Position numbers and translations under genes: made by a program. Below, piece after piece: positions 1 through 9,230 of a stretch of 64,000 nucleotides of DNA. The notes below the pieces were generated by a model. It saw only the letters and a program-made list of their open reading frames with translations. It searched no databases and was not told the origin of the DNA. Source of the stretch: Olleya sp. Hel_I_94 (lineage in GTDB: Bacteria; Bacteroidota; Bacteroidia; Flavobacteriales; Flavobacteriaceae). Position 1 is the stretch's first letter; every line of letters starts with the position of its first letter. The stretch lies in the NCBI RefSeq assembly GCF_007827365.1, contig NZ_VISI01000001.1, positions 498,501 through 562,500 on the forward strand. The letters run 5' to 3'.

Positions 1-617
1 TTTTTCTTGTCACCAAGTAATTTTAAAATTGATTTCTTTTTCAATTTAAACTCTTCCGTAGTTACTCCATCTTTTGAAACAGCATAACTGTCATTAACAA
101 CATATTTATCTGGAGATGTTTTTTGCTTAGTCATTACATTAATCTGACCATCTTTAATTATCGCTTCATATCTTTTTAAAAGCTTAACCGTAGCATGTGG
201 CGTTAACTCAAAAAAGAATTTAGCTCTACTATCTTCATCTCTATAAATCTTAGCAACATACTTATCAAATTTAACAGACTCTATTGCTTTTGCGTCAAAA
301 ACAAAAGAAGAGTCTTTGGCAAAGTTTGAAACGATTTGGTTTGATTTAGCATTATAATTTCCGTTTGGTACTTTATAAACTTTACCTTCCTTTGAAGTAA
401 TTTCAATTGTAGCATCCTCAAATGCAAAAGGAGATCCTACAACAGCGCTTGATTTACCATTTGCTAAGTAAGCACCTTGGTAATTAACCGCATTAAACAT
501 ATTTTGCTGACTATTATCCATAGTTGCAGATGATAAGTTTGAGCTAAAACCGTTACTACCTTGCGCAAAGGATAAGGTTGATAATAATAAAGTAAAAATA
601 AATAAGTAGTTTTTCAT
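1..617 (-). CDS. Secreted protein of unknown function, paralogue of the next gene (3' end outside window)
   Basis: The reading frame opens with an ATG at 617 and runs through the left window edge, giving at least 205 residues without a stop. Residues 1-20 form a Sec signal peptide ending LSFAQ. The body closely resembles the protein encoded at 661-1401: both carry a FNAVNYQG motif, a GSPF-FEDA motif, the stretch VPNGNYNA, then SNFAKDSSFVF, FFELTPHA/FYFELTPHA and DGQINV-TKQKTS. The pair is therefore a tandem duplication. I do not recognise the family, and no catalytic motif is visible. A (CA)10 tract lies 16 nt upstream of the start codon and could affect expression. The protein is probably periplasmic or outer-membrane associated (inferred from the signal peptide only). 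Confidence 0.85.
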   Translation of the reverse strand, partial: MKNYLFIFTLLLSTLSFAQGSNGFSSNLSSATMDNSQQNMFNAVNYQGAYLANGKSSAVVGSPFAFEDATIEITSKEGKVYKVPNGNYNAKSNQIVSNFAKDSSFVFDAKAIESVKFDKYVAKIYRDEDSRAKFFFELTPHATVKLLKRYEAIIKDGQINVMTKQKTSPDKYVVNDSYAVSKDGVTTEEFKLKKKSILKLLGDKK

Positions 618-632
618 GTGTGTTTTTTTGAA

Positions 633-652
633 TGTGTGTGTGTGTGTGTGTG
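633..652. repeat. (TG)10 / (CA)10 dinucleotide repeat upstream of a secreted-protein gene
   Basis: Ten uninterrupted TG units on the plus strand, CA on the coding strand. The tract fills most of the 43-nt spacer between the two tandem secreted-protein genes and ends 16 nt before the ATG at 617. Tracts like this are prone to slipped-strand change of length; here that would alter leader or promoter spacing rather than reading frame. Confidence 0.95.
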
Positions 653-660
653 AATTATAT

Positions 661-1401
661 TTAATTTGATTTTGAAATAACACTATAATAATTTAGCATT
701 CTTATAACGTCATATTCTTCCTTGTAAGATAAATTTTCATTTTTAACAAAGTCTTGAATTAACTTTTTATGACTAGACAATAGTTTTAAAACAGACTTTT
801 TGTTAAGCTTAAATTCTGTTACTGTTTTATCATCAATAGTTATGCCATAGCTGTCTGATAAACTAAACATATCAGAAGACGTTTTTTGTTTTGTTAAAAC
901 ATTAATTTGACCATCAATAACTTTAGCTGAATACTTTTTTAACAACCTGATAGAAGCATGAGGTGTTAATTCAAAATAGAAACTAATTTTACTAGTAGTA
1001 TCACTATATGGCTTAGCAGTATATTTTTGAAACTTAACAGATTTAATAGTGTTAGATTGAAAAACAAAAGAAGAATCTTTAGCAAAATTAGAAACCACTT
1101 CATCTGTACTAGCATTATAATTACCATTAGGTACTTTATATGCTTTACCATCTGTAGTGTTAATTATAATAACAGCATCTTCAAAGGGAAATGGCGAGCC
1201 AGAAACATCAGGTAGACTAGCATTTGCCAAATAATAACCTTGATAGTTTACAGCATTAAATTTGTCTTGTAGTCTAGAATTAAGATCTACTAAAGGAAGA
1301 TGAGGATGTTTAGCTTGACCTGTAGAAACTTCGTTTTTAATAACTTGTGCTGACACCGAAGTCATAACAATAAAAGCAATAAGTAAAAAGATAGGTTTCA
1401 T
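661..1401 (-). CDS. Secreted protein of unknown function, tandem paralogue
   Basis: 246 residues starting with a signal peptide (about residues 1-18, ending SVSAQ), so exported to the periplasm or cell surface. The central 150 residues match the truncated gene to its left almost motif for motif (FNAVNYQG, VPNGNYNA, SNFAKDSSFVF, FELTPHA, DGQINVLTKQKTS). It carries a longer C-terminal tail rich in Lys, Asn and Tyr, ending KSN. No enzyme motif, lipobox or transmembrane helix beyond the signal is visible, and I do not recognise the family. Its start lies 23 nt from the terminator of the ribosomal operon. The only promoter-like sequence is TACATTTA, one base off the Bacteroidota -7 consensus, so this gene could also be reached by read-through. 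Confidence 0.85.
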   Translation of the reverse strand: MKPIFLLIAFIVMTSVSAQVIKNEVSTGQAKHPHLPLVDLNSRLQDKFNAVNYQGYYLANASLPDVSGSPFPFEDAVIIINTTDGKAYKVPNGNYNASTDEVVSNFAKDSSFVFQSNTIKSVKFQKYTAKPYSDTTSKISFYFELTPHASIRLLKKYSAKVIDGQINVLTKQKTSSDMFSLSDSYGITIDDKTVTEFKLNKKSVLKLLSSHKKLIQDFVKNENLSYKEEYDVIRMLNYYSVISKSN

Positions 1402-1423
1402 ATAAATATGTTTGCTTAAATGT

Positions 1424-1458
1424 AAAAAAAAAGAGATAAACTTATAAAGCTTATCTCT
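1424..1458 (-). terminator. Rho-independent terminator of the ribosomal protein operon
   Basis: Inverted repeat 1432-1443 / 1447-1458 (12 bp, one G-U wobble in the minus-strand RNA, 3-nt loop) followed in the minus direction by a run of nine T (1424-1432). It lies 34 nt after the rplQ stop and is the natural end of the long ribosomal operon. Confidence 0.85.
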
Positions 1459-1491
1459 CTTTTAATAATAATTTAACAGCAAATTAAGAAA

Positions 1492-1956
1492 CTATTCTTC
1501 TTCATTTGAAGCAACTGGAGGAGTAACAGTATTACTACTACCACCTCTACGACTTCTACGAGTAGTTTTCTTAGCTTTTTTATCTGCATTGTAGATTTCG
1601 TTGTAATCTACTAATTCAATCATTGCCATATCAGCGTTATCACCTAAACGGTTTCCTAACTTGATAATTCTAGTATATCCACCTGGACGATCACCAATTT
1701 TAGCAGCAACATCTCTAAAAAGTTCAGTTACAGCTTCTTTTTGACGTAATTTAGAAAATACAAGACGTCTGTTGTGCGTTGTATCATCTTTAGCCTTAGT
1801 GATTAATGGCTCAATAAATCCTTTTAAAGCTTTAGCTTTAGCAACAGTTGTATTAATACGTTTATGTTCTATTAAAGAACAACCCATATTTGCCAACATT
1901 GATTTTCTGTGAGCAGTTTTTCTACCTAAATGGTTTACTTTTTTTCCGTGTCTCAT
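1492..1956 (-). CDS. rplQ: 50S ribosomal protein L17
   Basis: 154 residues. The N-terminal part, [18 protein letters not shown], is the invariant L17 opening. The conserved core runs to about residue 120. A basic then acidic tail ([14 protein letters not shown], ending SNEEE) makes it about 25 residues longer than the E. coli protein. L17 binds 23S rRNA near the exit tunnel. It is the last gene of the ribosomal cluster, 60 nt after rpoA, and is followed by the terminator at 1424-1458. Confidence 0.98.
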   Translation of the reverse strand: MRHGKKVNHLGRKTAHRKSMLANMGCSLIEHKRINTTVAKAKALKGFIEPLITKAKDDTTHNRRLVFSKLRQKEAVTELFRDVAAKIGDRPGGYTRIIKLGNRLGDNADMAMIELVDYNEIYNADKKAKKTTRRSRRGGSSNTVTPPVASNEEE

Positions 1957-1972
1957 GACATTTGTTTTTAAT

Positions 1973-2014
1973 CATCATCTTGCTCAAACTCTTTGTGAGG
2001 AGCAAAATATGATG
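1973..2014 (-). other. Imperfect hairpin in the rpoA-rplQ spacer
   Basis: Two 6-bp paired blocks (CATCAT 1973-1978 with ATGATG 2009-2014; TTGCTC 1980-1985 with GAGCAA 2000-2005) with a small internal bulge form a stem-loop in the spacer. There is no U-run after it in the transcribed direction, so it looks like a processing or stability element rather than a terminator. The assignment is tentative. Confidence 0.35.
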
Positions 2015-2016
2015 TA

Positions 2017-3009
2017 TTAGTCTTTATCTAGTTTGTATTTTGAAAGATCCATTCCGAAATTTAATCCTTTAACATTTACTAGCTCTTCAAGCTCTGTTAA
2101 AGATTTCTTTCCAAAATTACGGAACTTCATTAAATCATTTTTATTAAAAGATACTAAGTCACCTAAAGTATCTACCTCTGCTGCTTTTAAACAATTTAGA
2201 GCACGAACAGAAAGGTCCATATCTACTAATTTAGTTTTAAGTAACTGTCTCATGTGAAGTGATTCTTCATCATAAGTTTCAGTTTGAGCAATCTCATCAG
2301 CTTCTAATGTAATACGCTCATCAGAGAATAACATGAAGTGGTGAATCAGAGTTTTTGCAGCTTCTGTTAATGCATCTTGAGGCGTAATAGAACCATCAGT
2401 CTGAATTTCGAAAACTAATTTTTCGTAATCCGTTTTTTGTTCTACACGATAATTCTCAATGCTGTACTTAACATTTTTAATTGGTGTGTAAATTGAATCA
2501 GTAAAAATAGTCCCTATTGGTGCTGAAGCTTTTTTGTTTTCTTCTGCAGGAACATATCCTCTACCTTTTTCAACAGTAATTTCCATGTTGATATTTACTT
2601 TAGAATCTAAGTTACAAATCACTTGATCTGTATTTAATACTTGGAAACCTGAAATAAATTTCTGGAAATCTCCTGCTACAATTTTGTCTTGACCAGAAAT
2701 TGAAATCGAAATAGATTCGTTATCAACATCCTCTATTTGACGCTTAAAACGAACTTGTTTAAGATTTAAAATAATTTCTGTTACATCTTCAACAACACCT
2801 GCTATTGTTGAAAATTCGTGGTCTACACTTTCTATTCTAACAGATGTGATAGCAAACCCTTCTAGAGAAGATAATAAAACTCTTCTTAAAGCATTTCCTA
2901 CTGTTAGTCCATAACCTGGTTCTAGAGGTCTGAATTCGAATTTACCTTCGAAGTCAGTTGAATCAATCATTATTACCTTATCAGGCTTTTGGAAATTAAA
3001 TACTGCCAT
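2017..3009 (-). CDS. rpoA: DNA-directed RNA polymerase subunit alpha
   Basis: 330 residues, the normal length. The N-terminal assembly domain (about 1-230) contains [19 protein letters not shown] at residues 32-50, the helix used for dimerisation and for docking beta and beta-prime. After a short acidic linker, the C-terminal domain (about 255-330) shows the helix-hairpin-helix region [20 protein letters not shown] and [12 protein letters not shown], which in other bacteria contacts UP elements and activators. It is placed between rpsD and rplQ, as in the classical alpha operon. Confidence 0.98.
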   Translation of the reverse strand: MAVFNFQKPDKVIMIDSTDFEGKFEFRPLEPGYGLTVGNALRRVLLSSLEGFAITSVRIESVDHEFSTIAGVVEDVTEIILNLKQVRFKRQIEDVDNESISISISGQDKIVAGDFQKFISGFQVLNTDQVICNLDSKVNINMEITVEKGRGYVPAEENKKASAPIGTIFTDSIYTPIKNVKYSIENYRVEQKTDYEKLVFEIQTDGSITPQDALTEAAKTLIHHFMLFSDERITLEADEIAQTETYDEESLHMRQLLKTKLVDMDLSVRALNCLKAAEVDTLGDLVSFNKNDLMKFRNFGKKSLTELEELVNVKGLNFGMDLSKYKLDKD

Positions 3010-3106
3010 AATTTTTCTTCGTTTTAATTGTTATTTAGTTGCGCGGTTTATAAGTTTGAAGAGATACAAATAAACCCTTTGGCTAAACACCAATGTTAAT
3101 AATTTA

Positions 3107-3712
3107 TTATTTAGAGTATAATTCTACGATGAATTGCTCATTAATATTTTCTGGGATTTGGATTCTAGCAGGAACAGAAACGTAAGTACCTTCCTTTTTC
3201 TCGCTATTCCAAGTAATCCACTCATATACATTGCTAGAGTTTGATAAAGATCTATCAATAGACTCCAAAGATTTAGACTTCTCTCTTACAGCAACAACAT
3301 CTCCAGCATTAAGTTGGTATGAAGGTATGTTTACTAACTCTCCATTAACAGTAATATGTCTGTGAGATACAAGTTGTCTTGCTCCGCTTCTAGAAGGAGA
3401 TAATCCCATTCTAAACACTACATTATCTAATCTAGATTCACAAATTTGAAGTAATACTTCACCTGTGATTCCTTGAGCTGCAGTTGCTCTTTTAAACATG
3501 TTTCTGAATTGACGCTCTAAAATACCGTAAGTATATTTAGCTTTTTGCTTCTCCATTAATTGGATTGCGTACTCAGATTTTTTACCACGTCTTCTGTTGT
3601 TTCCATGTTGACCTGGTGGGTAATTTCTTTTCTCAAAAGACTTATCGTCTCCGAATATAGCTTCACCAAATTTACGAGCTATTTTAGTTTTAGGACCAGT
3701 ATATCTTGCCAT
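3107..3712 (-). CDS. rpsD: 30S ribosomal protein S4
   Basis: 201 residues. A basic N-terminal domain with [18 protein letters not shown] at 31-48 precedes the S4 RNA-binding domain (about 92-155, starting [14 protein letters not shown]). The N-terminal cysteine cluster of zinc-binding S4 proteins is absent, so this is a zinc-free form. S4 is a primary 16S rRNA binder, and in several bacteria it represses its own operon. Here it is the first gene after an internal terminator and a -7 box, with a leader of roughly 95 nt that could host such control (inference). Confidence 0.98.
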   Translation of the reverse strand: MARYTGPKTKIARKFGEAIFGDDKSFEKRNYPPGQHGNNRRRGKKSEYAIQLMEKQKAKYTYGILERQFRNMFKRATAAQGITGEVLLQICESRLDNVVFRMGLSPSRSGARQLVSHRHITVNGELVNIPSYQLNAGDVVAVREKSKSLESIDRSLSNSSNVYEWITWNSEKKEGTYVSVPARIQIPENINEQFIVELYSK

Positions 3713-3812
3713 TTTTAAATTGATTTAAGAGTGATTATGAATTAAGGTCTAAATCTTATCCTTCGATAATCGTTAATCTCTTTGTTGATACTTGTTTTAA
3801 ATTTTCAGTTTG

Positions 3813-3820
3813 CAAATTTA
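3813..3820 (-). promoter_or_regulatory. Candidate promoter -7 box for rpsD-rpoA-rplQ
   Basis: On the minus strand it reads TAAATTTG, an exact match to the Bacteroidota -7 consensus TAnnTTTG. It lies just downstream of the rpsK terminator and 101 nt before the rpsD start. No convincing TTTG box is seen 19 nt upstream, so confidence is moderate. Confidence 0.5.
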
Positions 3821-3823
3821 TAC

Positions 3824-3866
3824 AAAAAATTAATACCATCTGATAAACAGACGATATTAATTTTTT
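3824..3866 (-). terminator. Rho-independent terminator between rpsK and rpsD
   Basis: A 19-bp inverted repeat (3824-3842 / 3848-3866, 5-nt loop) whose only two mismatches become G-U wobbles in the minus-strand RNA. It ends in six U. It divides the ribosomal cluster into rpsL-to-rpsK and rpsD-rpoA-rplQ segments. Confidence 0.8.
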
Positions 3867-3897
3867 TCTTGCTTAAGTAAAGTACTATGTAGTAAAC

Positions 3898-4290
3898 TTA
3901 TACTCTTCTTCTTTTAGGTGGACGACAACCATTATGTGGTAATGGAGTAACATCAATTATTTCTGTTACTTCAATTCCTGCATTATGAATAGATCGTATA
4001 GCAGATTCTCTACCATTTCCAGGTCCTTTAACATAAACCTTTACCTTTTTTAATCCAGCTTCTTTAGCTACTTCAGAAGCATCTTCTGCTGCTAATTGTG
4101 CTGCGTAAGGTGTGTTTTTCTTAGAACCTCTAAATCCCATCTTACCAGCAGATGACCATGAAATGACATCTCCCTTTTTATTTGTAAGTGAAATAATGAT
4201 ATTGTTGAAAGAAGCAGTAATGTGAGCTTCTCCAACAGCGTCAATAATAACTTTACGTTTTTTTGTGCTTTTAGCGTTTGTCTTTGCCAT
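3898..4290 (-). CDS. rpsK: 30S ribosomal protein S11
   Basis: 130 residues, full length. It has the S11 core, with [20 protein letters not shown] in its C-terminal half, and the characteristic tail [15 protein letters not shown]. Within this tail, N120-G121 corresponds to the Asn-Gly step that becomes iso-aspartate in E. coli S11. The protein sits on the platform of the small subunit. It lies 8 nt after rpsM and is the last gene before the internal terminator at 3824-3866. Confidence 0.98.
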   Translation of the reverse strand: MAKTNAKSTKKRKVIIDAVGEAHITASFNNIIISLTNKKGDVISWSSAGKMGFRGSKKNTPYAAQLAAEDASEVAKEAGLKKVKVYVKGPGNGRESAIRSIHNAGIEVTEIIDVTPLPHNGCRPPKRRRV

Positions 4291-4298
4291 ACTACTTA

Positions 4299-4673
4299 TT
4301 ATTTAGTTGCTTTTTTCTTGTTAGCAACTGTTTTTCTTCTTCCTTTTCTTGTTCTAGAGTTATTCTTAGTACGTTGACCTCTTAAAGGTAAACCAACTCT
4401 ATGACGAATTCCTCTGTAACAACCAATATCCATTAAACGTTTAATGTTTAATTGTGTTTCAGAACGTAATTCACCTTCAATAGTATAAGTACCTACAGTT
4501 TCACGGATTGCTCCAATTTGATCATCTGTCCAGTCTTGTACTTTGATGTTTTCGTCCACTTTAGCCTCAGCTAAAATTTCTTGAGCTCTACTTCTACCTA
4601 CTCCGTAGATATAAGTTAATGAGATCACTCCTCTTTTTTGTTTTGGTATGTCTACACCTGCGATTCTTGCCAT
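4299..4673 (-). CDS. rpsM: 30S ribosomal protein S13
   Basis: 124 residues. It opens [20 protein letters not shown], followed by the helix-two-turns-helix region [14 protein letters not shown]. The basic tail [18 protein letters not shown] reaches between tRNAs at the A and P sites. S13 lies in the head of the 30S subunit and bridges to the large subunit. It follows rpmJ by 2 nt and precedes rpsK by 8 nt. Confidence 0.98.
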   Translation of the reverse strand: MARIAGVDIPKQKRGVISLTYIYGVGRSRAQEILAEAKVDENIKVQDWTDDQIGAIRETVGTYTIEGELRSETQLNIKRLMDIGCYRGIRHRVGLPLRGQRTKNNSRTRKGRRKTVANKKKATK

Positions 4674-4675
4674 AA

Positions 4676-4792
4676 TTACCCTTGTCTTTGTTTGAATCTA
4701 GGATTCTTTTTGTTAATGACGTAAAGTCTACCTTTTCTGCGCACAATCTTACAATCTGCACTTCTCTTTTTAATTGATGCTCTTACTTTCAT
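4676..4792 (-). CDS. rpmJ: 50S ribosomal protein L36
   Basis: 38 residues, beginning [20 protein letters not shown] and ending RFKQRQG, an unmistakable L36. Only one cysteine is present; the usual C-x2-C...C...H zinc ligands are missing, so this is the zinc-independent type. The gene is tightly packed: its ATG lies 4 nt after the infA stop and its stop is 2 nt before the rpsM start. Confidence 0.95.
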   Translation of the reverse strand: MKVRASIKKRSADCKIVRRKGRLYVINKKNPRFKQRQG

Positions 4793-4796
4793 CGTA

Positions 4797-5012
4797 TTAG
4801 TATCTATAGGTTATACGAGCCTTAGTTAAATCATAAGGACTCATTTCTAATTTAACTTTATCTCCTGGTAACAACTTAATATAATGCATACGCATCTTAC
4901 CCGAAATATGTGCGGTCACAATATGACCATTTTCTAATTCAACACGGAACATAGCATTTGATAATGCTTCAATGATAGTTCCGTCTTGTTCTATTGCTGC
5001 TTGTTTTGCCAT
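4797..5012 (-). CDS. infA: Translation initiation factor IF-1
   Basis: 71 residues, the normal size, a single OB-fold S1-like domain. It has the family signature [28 protein letters not shown] in its middle (residues 24-51), written here only as a range with its key [13 protein letters not shown] core. IF-1 occupies the A site during initiation. The gene lies 10 nt after secY; the adk and map genes that often sit between secY and infA are absent. Confidence 0.98.
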   Translation of the reverse strand: MAKQAAIEQDGTIIEALSNAMFRVELENGHIVTAHISGKMRMHYIKLLPGDKVKLEMSPYDLTKARITYRY

Positions 5013-5022
5013 AGTTAAAATA

Positions 5023-6372
5023 TTAAGCTACTGCTTTTCTGTTTTTACCAGTCTTCATCAAGCCATCATAGTGTCTATTTAACAAGTAACTATTTACTTG
5101 TTGCATAGTGTCAATTGCAACTCCAACCATAATTAATAAAGATGTACCTCCGAAAAATAAAGCCCAACCAGATTGAACGTTAAGTAACTTAACAATAAAT
5201 GCTGGGAACACAGCTATTAATGCAAGAAAGATAGAACCTGGTAAAGTTATTTGAGACATAATTTTGTCTAGATATTCAGAAGTTTCTGATCCTGGACGAA
5301 TACCTGGAATAAATCCTCCGCTTCGTTTAAGATCATCAGCCATTTTATTTGTAGGAACGGTAATCGCAGTATAAAAATATGTAAATATAATAATCAATAA
5401 TGCAAATACTAAATTATACCAAAATCCGAAGATATCAGAGAAATTAGATTGTAACCACAATCCAGAAGCAGTATCTTTTAATAAAGATGAACCACCAATT
5501 AAACCAGGAACAAACATAATCGCTTGAGCAAAAATGATTGGCATTACACCAGAAGCATTAAGCTTTAAAGGAATATATTGTCTTGATCCAAATACATTTT
5601 TCTCGTAACCTCCAGTTGCTGAACGCCTAGCATATTGTACTGCAATCTTACGAACTGCCATTACTAATAAGATTGAAAGAAGAATAATAACAAACCAAAT
5701 AACGATTTCAAATAAAATCATCATTACATTATTACCCGTTTCTAATCTAGAAGCAGCATTTTGTAAGAAAGATTTAGGAAGTGTTGCAATAATACCCACC
5801 ATAATTAATAGAGAGATACCATTACCAATTCCTTTATCTGTTATTTTCTCACCTAACCACATTGCAAAAATACAACCAGTTACTAATATAACTATTGATG
5901 AGAAATAAAACATCCCACCTTGCCCTAATAAAAAGGCCGAGTTTGGAATACCAAACATAGGTTGTAAACTAGCTAAATAACCTGGTGCTTGAACTAAGCA
6001 TATTGCTATAGTCAACCAACGTGTTATTTGAGTAATCTTTTTCTGACCACTAGCGCCTTCTTTTTGTAGTTTTTGCAAATAAGGAATAGCAATTCCCATT
6101 AATTGAACTACAATAGAAGCAGAAATATATGGCATAATTCCAAGTGCAAATACAGAAGCATTAGCAAATGCACCTCCAGTGAAGGCATTTAATATCCCAA
6201 AAATACCTTCTGATGTTCCAGTTTGTAGGCTTTCTAATTGGGTTGCGTCAATACCTGGTAATACTACTTGTGCTCCGAAACGATAAACTAAAAGTAGACC
6301 TAGTGTAACTAGAATTCTATTTCTTAGTTCTTCAATTTTCCAAACATTTTTTAATGTCTCTATAAATTTCAT
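5023..6372 (-). CDS. secY: Protein translocase subunit SecY
   Basis: 449 residues with about ten hydrophobic segments, the channel-forming subunit of the SecYEG translocon in the inner membrane. Family motifs include [14 protein letters not shown] near residues 37-50, [15 protein letters not shown] after the first loop, the cytoplasmic loop [20 protein letters not shown] and the late loop GFIPGIRPG. It lies between rplO and infA in the spc part of the cluster. Confidence 0.98.
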   Translation of the reverse strand: MKFIETLKNVWKIEELRNRILVTLGLLLVYRFGAQVVLPGIDATQLESLQTGTSEGIFGILNAFTGGAFANASVFALGIMPYISASIVVQLMGIAIPYLQKLQKEGASGQKKITQITRWLTIAICLVQAPGYLASLQPMFGIPNSAFLLGQGGMFYFSSIVILVTGCIFAMWLGEKITDKGIGNGISLLIMVGIIATLPKSFLQNAASRLETGNNVMMILFEIVIWFVIILLSILLVMAVRKIAVQYARRSATGGYEKNVFGSRQYIPLKLNASGVMPIIFAQAIMFVPGLIGGSSLLKDTASGLWLQSNFSDIFGFWYNLVFALLIIIFTYFYTAITVPTNKMADDLKRSGGFIPGIRPGSETSEYLDKIMSQITLPGSIFLALIAVFPAFIVKLLNVQSGWALFFGGTSLLIMVGVAIDTMQQVNSYLLNRHYDGLMKTGKNRKAVA

Positions 6373-6386
6373 GCGTTCGATTGTTC

Positions 6387-6839
6387 TTATAAAGTTACAG
6401 CTTCTCCTCCTGCAGCTTCAATAGCAGCTTTTGCAGTAGCAGTAAATTTATGAGCTGTGATACTTAATTTAGCTTTTAATTCTCCTCTTCCTAAAATCTT
6501 AACTAGCTCGTTTTTACCAGCTAAACCAAGACCTACTAAAGTATCAAAATCTAAAGTATCTTTAATTTTCTTATCGTCAACTAATTGTTGAATAACATCC
6601 AAGTTAACACCTTGATGCTCTATACGATTAATGTTAGTAAAACCAAACTTAGGTACTCTACGTTGAAGTGGCATTTGCCCTCCTTCGAAACCTACCTTCT
6701 TAGAATAACCAGATCTTGACTTAGCTCCTTTGTGACCACGTGTCGCAGTACCACCTTTACCAGAACCTTGTCCTCTTCCTATTCTTTTACCTTGATTTTT
6801 AACTGAACCTTCTGCAGGTTTTAAATTACTTAAATCCAT
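6387..6839 (-). CDS. rplO: 50S ribosomal protein L15
   Basis: 150 residues. The N-terminal half is the glycine- and basic-rich extension (GKRIGRGQGSGKGGTATRGH), which threads into 23S rRNA. The globular C-terminal domain ends AAGGEAVTL. Typical length. It is 11 nt from rpmD and 14 nt from secY. Confidence 0.98.
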   Translation of the reverse strand: MDLSNLKPAEGSVKNQGKRIGRGQGSGKGGTATRGHKGAKSRSGYSKKVGFEGGQMPLQRRVPKFGFTNINRIEHQGVNLDVIQQLVDDKKIKDTLDFDTLVGLGLAGKNELVKILGRGELKAKLSITAHKFTATAKAAIEAAGGEAVTL

Positions 6840-6850
6840 TTTCAGTATTA

Positions 6851-7033
6851 TTATTTAGTTTCTTCTACAGAAACTAAGTGGTTTACTTTTGCTACCATAC
6901 CTAAAATATTAGGAGTAGCCTCATGTTCTATAGTTTGTCCAATCTTCTTAAGACCAAGAGCTAATAAAGTTCTTTTTTGTCTTTGAGTTCTGTTGATTGC
7001 ACTTTTAACTTTTGTTACTTTTATCTTCGACAT
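6851..7033 (-). CDS. rpmD: 50S ribosomal protein L30
   Basis: 60 residues, the usual size for bacterial L30. It carries KVKSAINRTQRQKRTLLALG and GMVAKVNHLVSVEE, the two conserved blocks. It lies between rpsE and rplO, with spacers of 11 nt on each side. Confidence 0.97.
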   Translation of the reverse strand: MSKIKVTKVKSAINRTQRQKRTLLALGLKKIGQTIEHEATPNILGMVAKVNHLVSVEETK

Positions 7034-7044
7034 TGCTGTTGGGA

Positions 7045-7569
7045 TTATCCGTTAAAAACTTTTTCTAAAGAAACACCTCTTTCACGAGCAATCGTTTTAG
7101 GGTCTCTTAATTGTAATAAAGCATCAAAAGTAGCCTTAACAACATTATGTGGATTTGATGAACCTTGAGATTTAGATAAAACATCATGTACACCTACTGC
7201 CTCTAAAACTGTTCTCACAGCTCCACCGGCAATAACTCCTGTACCAGGAGCTGCAGGAATAATATTTACTCTTGCTCCACCAAATTTACCTTTTTGTTCA
7301 TGAGGTAATGTTCCTTTCATGATAGGGATACGAACTAGGTTTTTCTTAGCATCTTCTATTGCTTTTGCAATTGCACTAGCAACATCTTTTGATTTTCCTA
7401 AACCTTGACCTACAACACCTGCTTCATCTCCAACCACTACGATTGCAGAAAAACCAAATGCTCTACCTCCTTTAGTTACCTTAGTAACTCTTTGCACACC
7501 AACTAAACGATCTTTAAGATCTAATCCACTTGGTTTTACTAACTCTGCGCTTTTGTATTTTTGATACAT
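7045..7569 (-). CDS. rpsE: 30S ribosomal protein S5
   Basis: 174 residues. An N-terminal double-stranded-RNA-binding domain ([20 protein letters not shown], then [13 protein letters not shown]) is followed by the S5 C-terminal domain ([19 protein letters not shown]). S5 takes part in translational accuracy and mRNA unwinding at the entry channel. It is 6 nt from rplR. Confidence 0.98.
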   Translation of the reverse strand: MYQKYKSAELVKPSGLDLKDRLVGVQRVTKVTKGGRAFGFSAIVVVGDEAGVVGQGLGKSKDVASAIAKAIEDAKKNLVRIPIMKGTLPHEQKGKFGGARVNIIPAAPGTGVIAGGAVRTVLEAVGVHDVLSKSQGSSNPHNVVKATFDALLQLRDPKTIARERGVSLEKVFNG

Positions 7570-7575
7570 AATTTC

Positions 7576-7929
7576 TTAGAATTTAAGTCCTCCTTCTCTA
7601 GCTCCTTCAGCTAACGATTTTACTCTACCATGATATAAATAACCACCTCTATCAAAAGCGATCGTTTCAACACCAGCCTTCAAGGCTTTTTCTGCGATAG
7701 ACTTACCTACTAATGCAGCTAGTTCTACTTTATTTCCTTTTGCAGCAATATCTTTATCTCTAGAAGATGAAGCAGCTAATGTTTTACCAGTAACGTCATC
7801 TACTAATTGAGCATAAATTTCTTTATTACTTCTAAAAACAGCTAATCTAGGTCTTGCTTCTGTACCAGAAACAACCTTACGGATTCTGTTTTTAATTCTT
7901 ATTCGTCTTTCGTTTTTTGTTAACGCCAT
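7576..7929 (-). CDS. rplR: 50S ribosomal protein L18
   Basis: 117 residues, normal length. The basic N-terminus [16 protein letters not shown] precedes the L18 core [19 protein letters not shown] and ends [19 protein letters not shown]18 binds 5S rRNA together with L5. It lies between rplF and rpsE. Confidence 0.98.
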   Translation of the reverse strand: MALTKNERRIRIKNRIRKVVSGTEARPRLAVFRSNKEIYAQLVDDVTGKTLAASSSRDKDIAAKGNKVELAALVGKSIAEKALKAGVETIAFDRGGYLYHGRVKSLAEGAREGGLKF

Positions 7930-7938
7930 AACTAATTA

Positions 7939-8481
7939 TTATGCTGATTTACCTGCTTTTCTTCTTAATACTTCTCCAACAAACTTAATACCTTTTCCTT
8001 TGTACGGTTCAGGTCTTCTAAATCCTCTGATTTTAGCAGCAACTTGTCCTACTAATTGTTTATCATGAGAAGTTAATTTGATTATTGGATTCTTACCCTT
8101 ATCAGAAACAGTTTCTACTTGTACTTCTGGTGCTAAACTTAAAATAATGTTGTGTGAAAAACCTAAAGCTAATTCAAGGACATTACCTTGATTAGAAGCT
8201 CTATAACCTACACCAACTAATTCTAATTGTTTAGTCCAACCTTTTGAAACACCTTCAATCATATTAAAAACTAATGAACGGTATAAACCATGCTTAGCTT
8301 TTTGATCTTTAGTATCTGTAGAACGTGTTACTAATACATTTCCATCTTCAACTTTTACTTCAACAGTATCAAAATCTTGAGTTAACTCACCTAATTTTCC
8401 TTTTACTGTTATTGTATTGTTATCAACTGTTACAGTTACTCCTTCTGGAATGGCAACTGGATTATTTCCTATTCTTGACAT
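7939..8481 (-). CDS. rplF: 50S ribosomal protein L6
   Basis: 180 residues made of two repeated alpha/beta domains. The C-terminal signature is PEPYKGKGIKFVGEVLRRK, followed by AGKSA. L6 sits near the factor-binding centre of the large subunit. Spacing is 9 nt to rplR and 18 nt from rpsH. Confidence 0.98.
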   Translation of the reverse strand: MSRIGNNPVAIPEGVTVTVDNNTITVKGKLGELTQDFDTVEVKVEDGNVLVTRSTDTKDQKAKHGLYRSLVFNMIEGVSKGWTKQLELVGVGYRASNQGNVLELALGFSHNIILSLAPEVQVETVSDKGKNPIIKLTSHDKQLVGQVAAKIRGFRRPEPYKGKGIKFVGEVLRRKAGKSA

Positions 8482-8499
8482 TTTCTTCTGGATTTTAAA

Positions 8500-8898
8500 T
8501 TAGTAAACGTAACATAAAACTTCACCACCAACGTTTTCTCTTTGCGCTTGCTTTCCAGTCATTACTCCGTGAGAAGTTGAAACGATTGCAATACCCAAAC
8601 CATTAAGTATACGTGGTAATTCTGTAGAACTAGAATATTTACGTAAACCAGGCTTACTGATTCTTTGCAATTTTCTAATTACAGGTTCTTTTGTTTCCTT
8701 ATTGTATTTTAAGGCAATTTTGATTGTACCTTGAACAGTAGAATCATCGAACTTATAACTTAAAACATATCCTTGATCGAATAATATTTTAGTAATATCC
8801 TTTTTTAAATTTGAAGCAGGAATTTCTACAACTCTGTGATTAGCACGCACTGCGTTTCTAATTCTAGTTAAGTAATCTGCTATTGGATCTGTATACAT
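8500..8898 (-). CDS. rpsH: 30S ribosomal protein S8
   Basis: 132 residues, normal length. It opens MYTDPIADYLTRIRNAVRAN and carries the C-terminal signature STSHGVMTGKQAQRENVGGE. S8 binds helix 21 of 16S rRNA and in E. coli represses the spc operon. A 59-nt spacer before the gene contains weak TTGGT/ACCAA pairing; I cannot tell whether it is an S8 target. Confidence 0.98.
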   Translation of the reverse strand: MYTDPIADYLTRIRNAVRANHRVVEIPASNLKKDITKILFDQGYVLSYKFDDSTVQGTIKIALKYNKETKEPVIRKLQRISKPGLRKYSSSTELPRILNGLGIAIVSTSHGVMTGKQAQRENVGGEVLCYVY

Positions 8899-8957
8899 AT
8901 GTATTTATTTGCGGACTTGGTTTTCAGAATATCCCGAACCTAAGACCAATTAAAATT

Positions 8958-9227
8958 TTACCAACTTGCTTTTTTAACACCTGGTATTAAACCTTGATTT
9001 GCCATTTCTCTAAACATAACACGAGAAAGTCCAAAGGTACGCATATATCCCTTTGGTCTACCTGTTAATTTACATCTATTATGTTGACGTATAGGCGATG
9101 CGTTTTTAGGTAACTTTTGTAATGCTTGATAATCTCCAGCTTCTTTAAGAGCTTTACGTTTTTCAGCATATTTAGCTACTGTCTTCGATCTTTTAACCTC
9201 GCGGGCTTTCATTGATTCTTTAGCCAT
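8958..9227 (-). CDS. rpsN: 30S ribosomal protein S14 (zinc-free type)
   Basis: 89 residues, the long form of S14. The signature is [19 protein letters not shown], followed by [18 protein letters not shown] at the end. Only a single cysteine is present, so it is the zinc-independent version rather than the short C-x2-C form. It is 3 nt from rplE. Confidence 0.98.
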   Translation of the reverse strand: MAKESMKAREVKRSKTVAKYAEKRKALKEAGDYQALQKLPKNASPIRQHNRCKLTGRPKGYMRTFGLSRVMFREMANQGLIPGVKKASW

Positions 9228-9230
9228 AAC

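Noticed and set aside
633..652. CRISPR-like or telomere-like array
   Set aside because: It is a simple dinucleotide tract with no spacers or longer unit.
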